Of a stretch of 64,000 nt of DNA, positions 38,324-46,530 are shown in pieces. Made by a program: the position numbers and the translations under genes. The DNA comes from Spirosoma sp. SC4-14. Lineage in GTDB: Bacteria > Bacteroidota > Bacteroidia > Cytophagales > Spirosomataceae. Position 1 is the first letter of the stretch. The number at the start of each line of letters is the position of its first letter. The notes beneath the pieces were generated by a model. It had not been told where the DNA came from and did not search any database. It worked only from the letters and a program-made list of their open reading frames with translations. Location: positions 5,635,001 through 5,699,000 of the forward strand of contig NZ_CP147518.1 in assembly GCF_037201965.1 (NCBI RefSeq), read 5' to 3'.

Positions 38324-39190
38324 CTATTCAACTTTATACGCTACCAGACTATTCTTATAGAACGTTGGCACGACCAGCAGTTTCTTCTTAACAACATACT
38401 CAATATCAGCCGAATTTACTTTATCGGCGCGGGTATCCAGTAGTTGCTCTTTAGTACCATCGGCATCGATATGAAAAATCCGACCGTTCCAGTCCGATAC
38501 GAAATAGTTTCCCTTACCATCCGATACGATACCATCAGTATTCCCCATGCCATCGGCTATTGGCGTAGCGGTTTGAGTGTTCAGGTCTAATCGGCACAAA
38601 GCCCCAATTTTCGTACTACCAATCATTAGCTCGCCTTTGCGGGTTGCCAAAACGCCATTGGGGCTGTTGAGCCCTCCACCATCAATCAGCAACTCCCACT
38701 TTTCATCTTTCAGCCGGTATAGCTTGTCGCTGCGATTGTCGGATACATAGACCGTTCCATCCTTATCGACCGTTACATCATTCAGAAACGCGCCTTTGCC
38801 GATGGCATCCCAGGTCTTCTCGGCCTGGCCAGTTGCAATATTGATTGCAACCAACCGATAAACATCCGCAACATAAAGTAAATGTTTGTAGATACCCATG
38901 CCTTTAGGAGCGTTCAGACCCGATGTCCAATGCAGGTTTTCAATCTTGCCACTGAGCGAAACTTTTGAGATAAATCCATTTCCATCCAGTCCGTCGGGCT
39001 TACCATCGATATTTGCCACATAGAGCGTATTCTTCCCATCGAACAAAACAGACTCAGGTGTTCGCAGGGTCGTATCGGTTTCCCAGGCCTTTGTGAGCTT
39101 AAGTGGCTTTGGCCGAACGGCCGATGGAGACAGGGCGGCCAGGCCAGCCCCCATGCATACAACCATAGTTACAAACAGAAATTGTTTCAT
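38324..39190 (-). CDS. Exported SMP-30/gluconolactonase-like beta-propeller protein
   Basis: 288 residues from the ATG at 39190, signal peptide KQFLFVTMVVCMGAGLAALS. Propeller repeats with the SMP-30/NHL feel: TPESVLFDGKNTLYVANIDG, NDVTVDKDGTVYVSDNRSDKLYRL, SPNGVLATRKGELMIGS, DGIVSDGKGNYFVSDWNGRIFHI. Conserved Glu (PESV), Asn (SPNG) and Asp (SDN) suit the Ca-dependent lactonase site. Substrate unknown; may be a periplasmic sugar-lactone hydrolase or a non-enzymatic propeller. Confidence 0.72.
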   Translation of the reverse strand: MKQFLFVTMVVCMGAGLAALSPSAVRPKPLKLTKAWETDTTLRTPESVLFDGKNTLYVANIDGKPDGLDGNGFISKVSLSGKIENLHWTSGLNAPKGMGIYKHLLYVADVYRLVAINIATGQAEKTWDAIGKGAFLNDVTVDKDGTVYVSDNRSDKLYRLKDEKWELLIDGGGLNSPNGVLATRKGELMIGSTKIGALCRLDLNTQTATPIADGMGNTDGIVSDGKGNYFVSDWNGRIFHIDADGTKEQLLDTRADKVNSADIEYVVKKKLLVVPTFYKNSLVAYKVE

Positions 39191-39386
39191 CATCCAACTT
39201 GACAATCAATTGATTAAAAAAAACGAAAAAATTTTGTTGTATCATGCCGGGGTGTCATCAGCTTTACGGCCTGTCCGAAACGGAAACTATATAATATTTC
39301 TAATCGACAAATAATCTACTAAATCCATATGCAAAACAATCTAAAATAGGATCAGTTTAACATCTCGCACGCTAAAAACAAAGGTC

Positions 39387-39596
39387 ATGGAAAATTATCA
39401 AGCCAGCGTTTCTCCAATGCAACCGCAAGTTAACCAACTCAAAGACAGCATTCGCGACATGGTCCAGTTGCAACGTGATTACCAGCTTTCAGATGAACTG
39501 TTCTGGGAAATTTTCAACGCCAGGGTGCTGCTCAACGAGCAGATCGATGTAAATGCTTACGTACGCGATCTTAATCTGCCAACCAGTCGTTACTGA
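39387..39596 (+). CDS. Small acidic/helical protein, unknown
   Basis: 69 residues: ENYQASVSPMQPQVNQLKDSI..MVQLQRDYQLSDELFWEIFNARVLLNEQIDVNAYVRDLNL. Predominantly helical, no signal or membrane segment. It has good coding character and a strong downstream terminator at 39618, which supports it being a real gene. Function unknown. Confidence 0.6.
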   Translation: MENYQASVSPMQPQVNQLKDSIRDMVQLQRDYQLSDELFWEIFNARVLLNEQIDVNAYVRDLNLPTSRY

Positions 39597-39617
39597 TGTT
39601 TCCTGCAACGTTGCCTA

Positions 39618-39672
39618 CAGTCGCCCGATTTCTCGTCAAAAAACCAGCAATCAGGCGACTGTTTCTTTTTTC
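39618..39672 (+). terminator. Terminator after the small ORF
   Basis: CAGTCGCC and GGCGACTG form an 8-bp stem with a 28-base loop, followed by TTTCTTTTTT. Confidence 0.75.
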
Positions 39673-39703
39673 TAAAACGGTAAGATACTGCTACAGACAA
39701 TTG

Positions 39704-40960
39704 CTAGCTCAACCGGACCGCAAATAGCTCCTTCGATCGGGTATAGACATAGGCTACTACGCCCAGCGTAACCACTCCGCCCAGTGCTACAGAGGGAACT
39801 GTTCCGAGCAACCGGGCCAGCAATCCGGATTCAAACGCACCAATTTCGTTCGATGAGCTTACAAAAATCCCGTTTACGGCCGCAACACGCCCCCGCATAT
39901 GATCGGGAGGAAAGATCTGTAGAATTGTTTGCCGGATTATCACGCTCACGCTGTCGAAAGCGCCGGTTAGGGCGAGCATAATCAGCGACAGATAGATATT
40001 GGTTGAGAGCGAAAAAACGATTGTAGCGACCCCAAAGCCCGCTACCGCCAGGAGCATATTCCGCCAGGCATTATGGGTAGGTGGGTGTTTGGTCATATAC
40101 GCCATGGTCAGTAATGCACCTATTGAAGGCGCTGCCCGAAGAAAACCAAGCCCTTCGGCGCCAACGTGCAGAATATCTTCGGCAAAAACCGGTAGTATAG
40201 CCACCACTCCCCCAAAAAGCACCGAAAACAAATCGAGCGAGATAGCGTAGAGCACAATTCGTGTTTTAAACACAAACCGAAACCCTTCTTTCAGACTTTC
40301 GCGCAGGCTCTGAGTGGGTGCTTCGTTTACGGGAACAGGCTTCGATTTAATGAGGCTAATCAGAAACAGACAAACCGCAAACAAGCCAATTACCACAATC
40401 AGTGTATTGTCGAAACCAACCCAGTTATAAATAAACCCGGCAACACCTGGCCCCACAATAGCCCCTGCCTGCCAGAACGAACTACTCCAGGTTGCCGAAT
40501 TGGCATATAGCTCACGCGGCACCAGAAACGGCTTCAGCGACGAACTAGCGGGCGAATAAAATCCTTTTGCCGTGCCAATCAGCATCAGTACGCCATAGAT
40601 CGTGGCCAGCCGCACCGTTTGCGACAACCCCGCCACAACCGACGGCTGGAAAACAAAATACAGAATGACCGAACCGAACAGAATAACCAGTGAACTCCAC
40701 TGCAAAATCCGTTTTTTATCGCGTCGGTCGGCCAGATGTCCGCCAAACAGCGACAGCGCAATAAACGGCAGTGCTTCGGCCAGTCCAACAAGTCCCAAGG
40801 CCAGCGGATCGTGCGTGATTTTATACAGTTCGTAGCCCAAAATAACTTCCTGAATCAATAACGTAACCGTCATCAGGAAGCTGTTCATTACAAAATAGCG
40901 AAAGTCAGGAATGCGTAGCGAGGCATAGGAATCAATGGGAGGAGTACTATCGGTAACCAT
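39704..40960 (-). CDS. MFS transporter (EntS-like/MFS_3 group)
   Basis: 418 residues, 12 membrane helices. SYASLRIPDFRYFVMNSFLMTVTLLIQEVILGYELYKITHDPLALGLVGLAEALP is split here by function: the first part is the conserved N-terminal tail and the second the TM1-2 region of EntS-like exporters. FGGHLADRRDKKRIL is the loop 2-3 motif; VIIRQTILQIFPPDHMRGRVAAVN is a strong MFS_3 signature. Probable efflux of a siderophore or drug-like molecule; substrate unknown. Confidence 0.8.
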   Translation of the reverse strand: MVTDSTPPIDSYASLRIPDFRYFVMNSFLMTVTLLIQEVILGYELYKITHDPLALGLVGLAEALPFIALSLFGGHLADRRDKKRILQWSSLVILFGSVILYFVFQPSVVAGLSQTVRLATIYGVLMLIGTAKGFYSPASSSLKPFLVPRELYANSATWSSSFWQAGAIVGPGVAGFIYNWVGFDNTLIVVIGLFAVCLFLISLIKSKPVPVNEAPTQSLRESLKEGFRFVFKTRIVLYAISLDLFSVLFGGVVAILPVFAEDILHVGAEGLGFLRAAPSIGALLTMAYMTKHPPTHNAWRNMLLAVAGFGVATIVFSLSTNIYLSLIMLALTGAFDSVSVIIRQTILQIFPPDHMRGRVAAVNGIFVSSSNEIGAFESGLLARLLGTVPSVALGGVVTLGVVAYVYTRSKELFAVRLS

Positions 40961-41067
40961 GTGTTGAGATGCTGATCACCTGCTTAACTGTTTAAATTGT
41001 TTTTTTGTCCCTAAAAGCACTGGATAATTAGTCATTTGTTTTATTCTAGTGTGCAATGACCAAGCCA

Positions 41068-41113
41068 CAAAAAAATGGGTAACCGACGCCCTACTGGCTG
41101 CCGGTTACCCATT
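41068..41113 (-). terminator. Terminator of hsp20
   Basis: On the minus strand ATGGGTAACCGGC pairs with GTCGGTTACCCAT, followed by a run of seven T. It lies 27 bp past the hsp20 stop codon. Confidence 0.88.
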
Positions 41114-41139
41114 CGCACTACGATCAATTGCCTGCTAAC

Positions 41140-41562
41140 TTAAGCTACAGCAATTTCTTTCACCACTTTTTCTTCCTTCACTTCAACCTTCGGCAATTCA
41201 ACCGTCAGGATACCATCCGTATAAGTCGCCTTAATAGCGTCGGCATTTACTGTTTTAGGCAAACGGAAGCTCCGTTCGAAGGCGCTAAAACCAAACTCAT
41301 GCCGCGTAAATTTAGGCGATGTTTGATCGGTTTTTGTTTCGTGCTGATAAGCAATCGTCAGCGTATTATTTTCAACGTTGACCTTCAACTCTTCTTTTTT
41401 CAGGCCAGGAGCTGCCAGCTCAAGCTGAAAAGCGTTGTCAGTTTCTTTAACGTTTACGGCCGGAACGTTAGGATTAGTGTTGGCATACCGATGGATGACA
41501 GGACGGCCATAAAATGGATTGAAGAAGGTAGGAATGCGGTTATATCGAACTAAAGTTGCCAT
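41140..41562 (-). CDS. hsp20: Small heat-shock protein, Hsp20/alpha-crystallin
   Basis: 140 residues from the ATG at 41562. ATP-independent holdase chaperone. The alpha-crystallin domain runs from VPAVNVKETDNAFQLELAAPGLKKEELKVNV to ATYTDGILTVELPK; the motif GILTVELPK contains the conserved G-I-L-T-V. The N-terminal tail is short (FFNPFYGRP) and the C-terminal tail charged, KVEVKEEKVVKEIAVA, with an I-x-V-like end. Its upstream region holds a 9-N9-9 palindrome. Confidence 0.93.
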   Translation of the reverse strand: MATLVRYNRIPTFFNPFYGRPVIHRYANTNPNVPAVNVKETDNAFQLELAAPGLKKEELKVNVENNTLTIAYQHETKTDQTSPKFTRHEFGFSAFERSFRLPKTVNADAIKATYTDGILTVELPKVEVKEEKVVKEIAVA

Positions 41563-41641
41563 GTTTTTCGAATTGTTAAGATCGTGTATCATCGAATACA
41601 CTCTTCTATAGGCAAACCATATACCAAAGCTAACCAGCGCG

Positions 41642-41703
41642 TTAATTATGACATTTTGACATAATTAATCTAATTTCGCACAAAATAATAAGACAAAATG
41701 TCA
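41642..41703 (-). promoter_or_regulatory. Palindromes upstream of hsp20, CIRCE-like geometry
   Basis: TTAATTATG-N9-CATAATTAA at 41642-41668 has the same 9-9-9 layout as the CIRCE operator (TTAGCACTC-N9-GAGTGCTAA), sharing only the outer TTA/TAA. TGACATTTTG at 41649-41658 also pairs with CAAAATGTCA at 41694-41703. Both lie 80-140 bp upstream of the hsp20 ATG. The rest of the 334-bp gap shows nothing else clear. Confidence 0.4.
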
Positions 41704-41896
41704 CAATTTTCTATACTTTTACTGACCGCTACTGTCTGGGTGGCAAGCTAAAAAATCATTGTCACAGGTATCCTATTTTCGCATTGTGCTGACAAACAGA
41801 AATTTAACATATATAGTCTTTTGTCTACCGCGCCCGAACGCCTAATTTTAGCCCTCCAAATAAAATTGACTCACCAAAATTTTCGTACCCTTATCT

Positions 41897-43237
41897 ATGA
41901 AGCAACCTCTTCTACCGTTAACTGTACTGTACTTATTGATTGGAATAACGCTCAGGGCTTCGGCTCAGCAAACGGCTGTCGATTTTTTCGAGAGTGGAAT
42001 TGGCAAAAGTAAAGCGGGCGACTTTACGGGTGCTCTTCAGGCTTTTAGTATGGCCATCACCATGAATCCCGAAAACTCAGCCAGTTACTACAACCGGGGG
42101 CTTGCCAAGGCCAATCTGAAAGATCATCGGGGAGCTATTCTGGACTACGACCGGGCCATTGAACTGAATGCGAAAGATGCCATGGCTTACCTAAGCCGGG
42201 GCGTTAGCAAAAGCAAACAGGACGACGACCGGGGTGCTTTGCTCGATTTCAGCCGGGCCATTGAACTCAACCCCGATGAACCACAAGCCTATTATAACCG
42301 GGGCATCAGCCGCAGCCGACTGGAGCAGTATCGGGGGGCTTTGGCCGACTTCTCGAAAGGAATTGAACTTGATCCGGCCAATGTGAACCTGTACTATGCA
42401 CGTGGCATTACGAAGCAGAAACTGGAGGATTATTCGGGTAGCCTGGCCGACTTTACAAAAGTAACCGAGATGACCCCTAAACGGAGTCAGGCATTTACGG
42501 GCCGGGGTATTTCGAAAGTTGAATTAAACGATTTCAACGGGGCCGTTGCCGATCTCAACAAAGCCATCGAACTGAGCCCTCAGGATGCCGAAGCCTTTTT
42601 CTATCGGGGGTATGCCAAAGGGAAACTGGAAGATTTTAAAGGTGCCCTCGCCGATTATGATCGGTCGATTGCGCTCAAAAACGACAATTATAAAGCCTAT
42701 TATGGGCGTGGGTTTGCCCGCGGCAAACTCGGCGATCAGAAAAGTGCCGTTCAGGATTTTTCGCAGGCTATTGAAATGGGCAACTCGAACAACGACACCA
42801 AAGTTGTTTATAGTGGCCGCTTATCCCGCGCCACGCTCGACAACCTTCGGAATCTGGTACAGGAGCACGACCGCATCAATGATCTGTCGACCGAGCGAGC
42901 CGAAGCTTATTTCAGCCGTGGCCTCAGCAAGAAAAAACAGGGCGATCAGAAAGGAGCAATTGGCGATCTTAACAAAGCCATTGAGCTGAATCCAACGTAT
43001 GCTGAAGCGTATTTTTCGCGCGGGCTGATCAAGTCGGCGCAGGGCGATCAGCGCGGGGCCATTACCGACTGCAACAATGCCATTAAAATCAACCCGCGCT
43101 ACAGTGAAGCCTTTTATGTTCGCGGCCTGATCCGGCATAGCCTGGGCGACGAAAACGGCGGCTGTCTGGACCTGTCGAAAGCGGGCGAACTCGGCTACAC
43201 GCCTGCCTACAAAGTCATTAGCGATTTCTGCAACTAG
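41897..43237 (+). CDS. Exported TPR-repeat protein
   Basis: 446 residues with signal peptide KQPLLPLTVLYLLIGITLRASAQ. About eleven 34-residue TPR units follow, each with A-x3-Y/F-x2-RG-x2-K and GA-x2-D-x2-KAIEL patterns (SYYNRGLAKANLKDHRGAILDYDRAIELN). One unit is expanded by an insert around residues 290-320. A periplasmic protein-protein scaffold; no catalytic domain. Ends CLDLSKAGELGYTPAYKVI as in Sel1/TPR proteins. Confidence 0.88.
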   Translation: MKQPLLPLTVLYLLIGITLRASAQQTAVDFFESGIGKSKAGDFTGALQAFSMAITMNPENSASYYNRGLAKANLKDHRGAILDYDRAIELNAKDAMAYLSRGVSKSKQDDDRGALLDFSRAIELNPDEPQAYYNRGISRSRLEQYRGALADFSKGIELDPANVNLYYARGITKQKLEDYSGSLADFTKVTEMTPKRSQAFTGRGISKVELNDFNGAVADLNKAIELSPQDAEAFFYRGYAKGKLEDFKGALADYDRSIALKNDNYKAYYGRGFARGKLGDQKSAVQDFSQAIEMGNSNNDTKVVYSGRLSRATLDNLRNLVQEHDRINDLSTERAEAYFSRGLSKKKQGDQKGAIGDLNKAIELNPTYAEAYFSRGLIKSAQGDQRGAITDCNNAIKINPRYSEAFYVRGLIRHSLGDENGGCLDLSKAGELGYTPAYKVISDFCN

Positions 43238-43244
43238 GCGCTCA

Positions 43245-43305
43245 TGGGGATTAGTGATTAGTATAGAAGCCTTTTGTAAGGCAAAGCGCCAATGACTAAT
43301 CCCCA
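43245..43305. terminator. Word-repeat hairpin between TPR gene and AMP nucleosidase gene
   Basis: TGGGGATTAGTGATT at 43245-43259 pairs with AATGACTAATCCCCA at 43291-43305 (15 bp, one mismatch). An inner GCC/GGC stem (GCCTTTTGTAAGGC) lies at 43269-43282. It sits between convergent stop codons. Confidence 0.65.
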
Positions 43306-43320
43306 ATAACTATTGACTAT

Positions 43321-44091
43321 TTATTCAAACTTGAGGTGTTTTACCGAATCGCCCGACATTTCGAGTTCGATCAGGGCATCGATGCCAATGTCGAGGTGTT
43401 TGTTCACAAACTGAGTTGTCACACGCTTGTCGCTTTCTTCGGTTTTGACACCCTCGGGCACGAGTGGATTATCGGATACGAGTAGCAGTGCCCCATGTGG
43501 TATTGAATTCACAAAGCCAACGGTGAAGATGGTGGCTGTTTCCATATCGATAGCCATCGTACGAATCTCGCGCAGGTAATCCTTAAACGGCTCGTCGTGT
43601 TCCCAGATGCGCCGGTTGGTCGTATATACCGTACCGGTCCAGTAATCCATCTCGTACTTCTTTATGGTCGACGACACCGCCCGCTGCAACCGGAACGATG
43701 GTAGGGCCGGAATTTCGGGGCGCATATAATCATTACTGGTTCCATCGCCACGAATAGCGGCAATCGGCAGAACCAGATCGCCGATCTGCGTTTTTTTCAG
43801 CCCACCGCATTTTCCCAGAAACAACACGGCTTTGGGTTTCACGGCCGAAAGCAGGTCCATCACAGTGGCGGCCATGGGGCTACCCATTCCGAAATTGATG
43901 ATGGTAATGTTATTAGCCGTAGCTGTTTGCATAGCCCGTCCAACGCCATAGACCTCTACATCGAACTTTTTGGCAAACATCTCAACGTAGTTGATGAAAT
44001 TGGTGAGCAAAATATATTCACCGAATAGCTCGATGGGCGTGCCCGTATAGCGGGGCAACCAGTTTTCAACGATTTCTTCTTTTGTTTTCAT
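43321..44091 (-). CDS. amn: AMP nucleosidase (short form)
   Basis: 256 residues. Cleaves AMP to adenine and ribose-5-phosphate. The nucleoside-phosphorylase fold is clear: INFGMGSPMAATVMDLL, VLFLGKCGGLKKTQIGDLVLP, MAIDMETATIFTVGF (ribose-binding Met-Glu) and LLVSDNPLVPEGVKTEESDK (catalytic Asp). It lacks the N-terminal regulatory domain of the ~480-residue E. coli protein, which is normal for Bacteroidota. Divergent from the HsdR_N-domain gene, 30 bp apart. Confidence 0.9.
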   Translation of the reverse strand: MKTKEEIVENWLPRYTGTPIELFGEYILLTNFINYVEMFAKKFDVEVYGVGRAMQTATANNITIINFGMGSPMAATVMDLLSAVKPKAVLFLGKCGGLKKTQIGDLVLPIAAIRGDGTSNDYMRPEIPALPSFRLQRAVSSTIKKYEMDYWTGTVYTTNRRIWEHDEPFKDYLREIRTMAIDMETATIFTVGFVNSIPHGALLLVSDNPLVPEGVKTEESDKRVTTQFVNKHLDIGIDALIELEMSGDSVKHLKFE

Positions 44092-44109
44092 AGTGTATGT
44101 TAGAGTGAG

Positions 44110-44117
44110 TAACTTTG
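44110..44117 (+). promoter_or_regulatory. -7 element TAACTTTG
   Basis: TAACTTTG matches TAnnTTTG and ends 4 bases before the ATG at 44122. No properly spaced -33 TTG is obvious (nearest TTTG is 25 bases upstream). Confidence 0.4.
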
Positions 44118-44121
44118 GAGC

Positions 44122-44565
44122 ATGGTCGCGTTAAACCTGCCCGCTTTTGATTGCAAAACTAAGCAAGTCGACGGGAAACCCTATATTTTCGATTTACTGC
44201 GCCGGAAGTACGTGCGTCTTTCGCCCGAAGAATGGGTCAGGCAACACATTGTCAACCTGTTGCTCACGCATTATGCTTACCCGAAAGCGCTTATTCGTAT
44301 GGAAGGTGGTCTAACGCTCAATATGACCCAAAAGCGTACCGACATAGTGGTATTCGACCGGCAGGGACAGCCCTTTCTGGTTGTCGAATGCAAGGCTCCG
44401 CACGTTCCGCTCACCCAGGCCGTTTTCGATCAGATTGCCCGCTACAATCATGTCCATCGCGCTCCGTATCTGGTCATTTCCAACGGCCTCACCCACTATT
44501 GTTGTGGTATCGACCACGACACCGCCGACATTCGTTTTCTGGACGATTTCCCGGCGTTTGTATAA
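44122..44565 (+). CDS. HsdR N-terminal-like restriction-endonuclease-fold protein
   Basis: 147 residues. LSPEEWVRQHIVNLLLTHYAYPKALIRME followed by RTDIVVFDRQGQPFLVVECKAPHVPL is the HSDR_N fold, with the PD-(D/E)XK residues Asp (RTDIVV) and E-x-K (VECK). There are no helicase domains and no HsdM/HsdS nearby, so it is a free-standing single-domain protein common in this phylum rather than a restriction system. It is the last ordinary gene before the cassette array. Confidence 0.8.
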   Translation: MVALNLPAFDCKTKQVDGKPYIFDLLRRKYVRLSPEEWVRQHIVNLLLTHYAYPKALIRMEGGLTLNMTQKRTDIVVFDRQGQPFLVVECKAPHVPLTQAVFDQIARYNHVHRAPYLVISNGLTHYCCGIDHDTADIRFLDDFPAFV

Positions 44566-44793
44566 GCAGGGAAGTTCACTTTTATTGCTATTTCTAAACG
44601 AGGTAGTTGATACGTTGCCTTACCTACCGTTTAGTCACTTCGAAAACTCTAATTTGTTATTTTCATAGGCAAGTTATTTATTTGGAACGAACCCTAATCG
44701 TATTTATTGGTTTCAAAAATTAGCGGAACTAAAAATAATTGATAACCTGCTTGTTAGCTGTCGATAGTTCCGCTAATTCGCGTACAATACTAT
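44566..44793. other. Left border of cassette array, 13-bp hairpin, no integrase
   Basis: AATTAGCGGAACT at 44718-44730 pairs perfectly with AGTTCCGCTAATT at 44766-44778, 15 bases before the first GTTGGGT box. It could be the L''/L' stem of a degenerate attC, an attI-like folded site or a terminator. No R''-like box (RYYYAAC) is seen at the expected place and no integrase frame is present. Confidence 0.45.
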
Positions 44794-44800
44794 GTTGGGT
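44794..44800 (+). other. Lone R' box GTTGGGT (array entry point)
   Basis: Same core as the other attC R' boxes and followed, as they are, by a conserved cassette start (GGCCCGAACAGCC). It marks the left end of the first cassette and may be the remains of attI or of a lost attC. Confidence 0.6.
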
Positions 44801-44830
44801 GGCCCGAACAGCCAATAACGTAGCAGTCGG

Positions 44831-45010
44831 CTTGCGTGCGACAGAAAGCACGTCTCGATAAGCAGATTGTTTGGTTCGTTGGTTGGCCTCGGTTGACAAA
44901 GGGCACGGCTCGACAGGAGGCTTTTCAGGCTCGTTTGGTGGCCTCGGTTGACAGCCATAACTTGAATGTCAGGAACGTGTCGGCATAACGGCTTCAGTCG
45001 ACAAGCCTAA
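44831..45010 (+). repeat. Leader repeats of cassette 1 (four ~55-bp units)
   Basis: Units begin near 44831, 44886, 44942 and 44990, each with a core like GCGACAG, GTTGACA or GTCGACA. GGCCTCGGTTGACA occurs twice, exactly. The cassette gene starts 60 bp further on. Confidence 0.7.
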
Positions 45011-45070
45011 GTTGAGTTACAATCTAACATTTCATTCAACTTCTAAAAGGCTGAATAATTCAAAATCAGA

Positions 45071-45388
45071 ATGGAGTATAAAAAGATAAAAGGAAACGAA
45101 ATCGAAGGACATTTAGACATATTTTCCTACCAAAATGAGGATGATAAAAATGAAACAATCCTAATACATGGAGATTCAGAAGGACTTAAATCTCTAGCTA
45201 AATTACTCATAGATATTGCTGAATTGAATCAAGAAGAAGTTAACGATACAGACTTGCCAATTGGCGCAAGGGAGCATTATCATTTAAGCCCTGGGGTTGA
45301 ACTATCCAATAGCTCAAGTGAAGTTATTGTAGGCCGACTTGACGCAAAAGGAACAGGTATTTTTTACGACAGATTTATTCCCAAATGA
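45071..45388 (+). CDS. Cassette 1: small acidic protein, Imm32-like
   Basis: 105 residues, cytoplasmic and acidic. The stretch ILIHGDSEGLKSLAKLLIDIAEL followed by LPIGAREHYHLSPGVEL and EVIVGRLDAKGTGIFYDR resembles what I remember of the Imm32 immunity family of polymorphic-toxin loci, but this is recalled similarity and not certain. If correct it would protect against a toxin not present here. The base composition is clearly more AT-rich than the flanking chromosome. No obvious TAnnTTTG promoter precedes it. Confidence 0.6.
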   Translation: MEYKKIKGNEIEGHLDIFSYQNEDDKNETILIHGDSEGLKSLAKLLIDIAELNQEEVNDTDLPIGAREHYHLSPGVELSNSSSEVIVGRLDAKGTGIFYDRFIPK

Positions 45389-45412
45389 ATAATTCGATTA
45401 TTTGCGTTGTCA

Positions 45413-45472
45413 TCGCTCCGCGTAGGGTAGCTTTCCTGTGACAGGACGCACGTCCCGCAGGAAAGCGGGTCA
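45413..45472 (+). repeat. Pre-attC hairpin block of cassette 1
   Basis: GCTTTCCTG at 45430-45438 pairs with CAGGAAAGC at 45458-45466 around the conserved core GACAGG..GCACGTCCC. The block begins GCTCCGCGTAGGG and ends at the R'' box. Confidence 0.75.
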
Positions 45473-45557
45473 GCCCAACCAAACAAGGATGTAAAGGTGA
45501 AATGAACGTAGTGAAATGAGCTATTTTGAGTACCATCAACCCTTGTGGTCGTTGGGT
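45473..45557 (+). other. attC 1
   Basis: R'' GCCCAAC at 45473-45479, R' GTTGGGT at 45551-45557, 85 bp. L'' ACAAGGATG pairs with CATCAACCCTTGT, leaving extra bases unpaired on the L' side, which is the usual asymmetry of attC. Confidence 0.9.
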
Positions 45558-45585
45558 GGCGGGAACAAGATGGGAGTAAAAGGCA

Positions 45586-45725
45586 GGTTACGGTCAACAG
45601 GTTGCACGTCTCGACAGGAAAGCCGTTTGGCTCGTTGGTCGGGTTACAGTCGACAGGCCAACCGCCCTGTAATTTGGGCTTTGACTAGTCAGGCGGGTTA
45701 CTTTCGACAGGTAGCTCGTCTTGAC
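45586..45725 (+). repeat. Leader repeats of cassette 2 (three ~55-bp units)
   Basis: GGTTAC units begin at 45586, 45642 and 45696 (spacing 56 and 54), with cores GTCAACAGG, GTCGACAGG and TTCGACAGG. In the second, TTACAG and CTGTAA pair. Confidence 0.8.
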
Positions 45726-45763
45726 TAAGCAATTTGATAGTTTCAATAGAAAAGGGATACAGT

Positions 45764-46462
45764 ATGACCAGTAAGCTTATATTTCCTGTCAGCCTAGCTA
45801 TTTGCTCTATTGTATTCATCGCTTGTAACAGCCAATCGCAACAAGAAGAAAATACTACATTATCTCAAAAGGGGAAAATTAAGATAGTTAGAACTAATGA
45901 AGTTTTAATGCCCTTTCCGACAATCACAGATTCTTTACTTAGGTTTGAAACTGCTACCACTTTGGGCAATATGAGCTTATTCCCATATGAATGGAGGCAA
46001 CTTGAGTTCATTTCTAAAGCCCAAAAGTCTTTGATTGACCGAGAAATGGATAGTATAAATTACGTCTTCACCCATGAAATTCATACGAATGAAGGACACA
46101 ACTATTTTAATCGATGCCATTATAGAAAACTTATAAACAAACCACTGAGTGTTCCGTATAAGAAGCTTATGGGGTATTTATCCTGTTATAATGACCAAGT
46201 TTCTGGTATAGACGGAGGGAATGGTGGGCAGATAAAAAAGGGTTTTTCGCTGATAGCTAATGGTGTGTCCTTCTATGGATTAAAGGACAATAAAGGGAAC
46301 GTTAACGCTTTTTGCATTTTCGAAGATAATTCAGATTCGTTGAGTAATGTTGGTCAAAAATTAGAAAGGCTTTTGTCGTTAGAGAATTTGTATTTAGTTG
46401 ATTGGGTAGGAAGGAAAGTAGTTGATGAAAAAAATATCAAGGCATTCTTGGCTAACCGTTGA
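45764..46462 (+). CDS. Cassette 2: lipoprotein of unknown function
   Basis: 232 residues from the ATG at 45764, chosen because it gives a lipoprotein signal (TSKLIFPVSLAICSIVFIAC, lipobox FIAC with Cys20). The mature protein begins with a Gln/Ser/Glu-rich linker and then a mixed alpha/beta domain (EWRQLEFISKAQKSLIDREMD..); no family recognised. Probably anchored in the periplasm or outer membrane. Lipoproteins are frequent integron cargo. AT-rich codon use. Confidence 0.7.
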   Translation: MTSKLIFPVSLAICSIVFIACNSQSQQEENTTLSQKGKIKIVRTNEVLMPFPTITDSLLRFETATTLGNMSLFPYEWRQLEFISKAQKSLIDREMDSINYVFTHEIHTNEGHNYFNRCHYRKLINKPLSVPYKKLMGYLSCYNDQVSGIDGGNGGQIKKGFSLIANGVSFYGLKDNKGNVNAFCIFEDNSDSLSNVGQKLERLLSLENLYLVDWVGRKVVDEKNIKAFLANR

Positions 46463-46472
46463 CAAGACCATT

Positions 46473-46530
46473 ACGCTCCGCGTGGGGTTGCTTCCCGTCG
46501 ACAGGCAGCACGTCCCGTGGGTAAGTCGCA
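46473..46530 (+). repeat. Pre-attC block of cassette 2
   Basis: Begins GCTCCGCGTGGGG and carries GTCGACAGGCAGCACGTCCC; CTTCCC and GGGTAAG can pair with one bulge. It closely resembles the block after cassette 1 and the remnant at 52920. Confidence 0.7.

Noticed and set aside
44122-44565. Type I restriction system
   Set aside because: Only the HsdR N-terminal nuclease fold is present; no helicase, HsdM or HsdS nearby. Single-domain proteins of this kind are common in the phylum.
45516-45728. 70-residue frame over attC 1 and the cassette 2 leader
   Set aside because: Same reason: repeats of RQ and TSR come from the ~55-bp units, not from a conserved protein.
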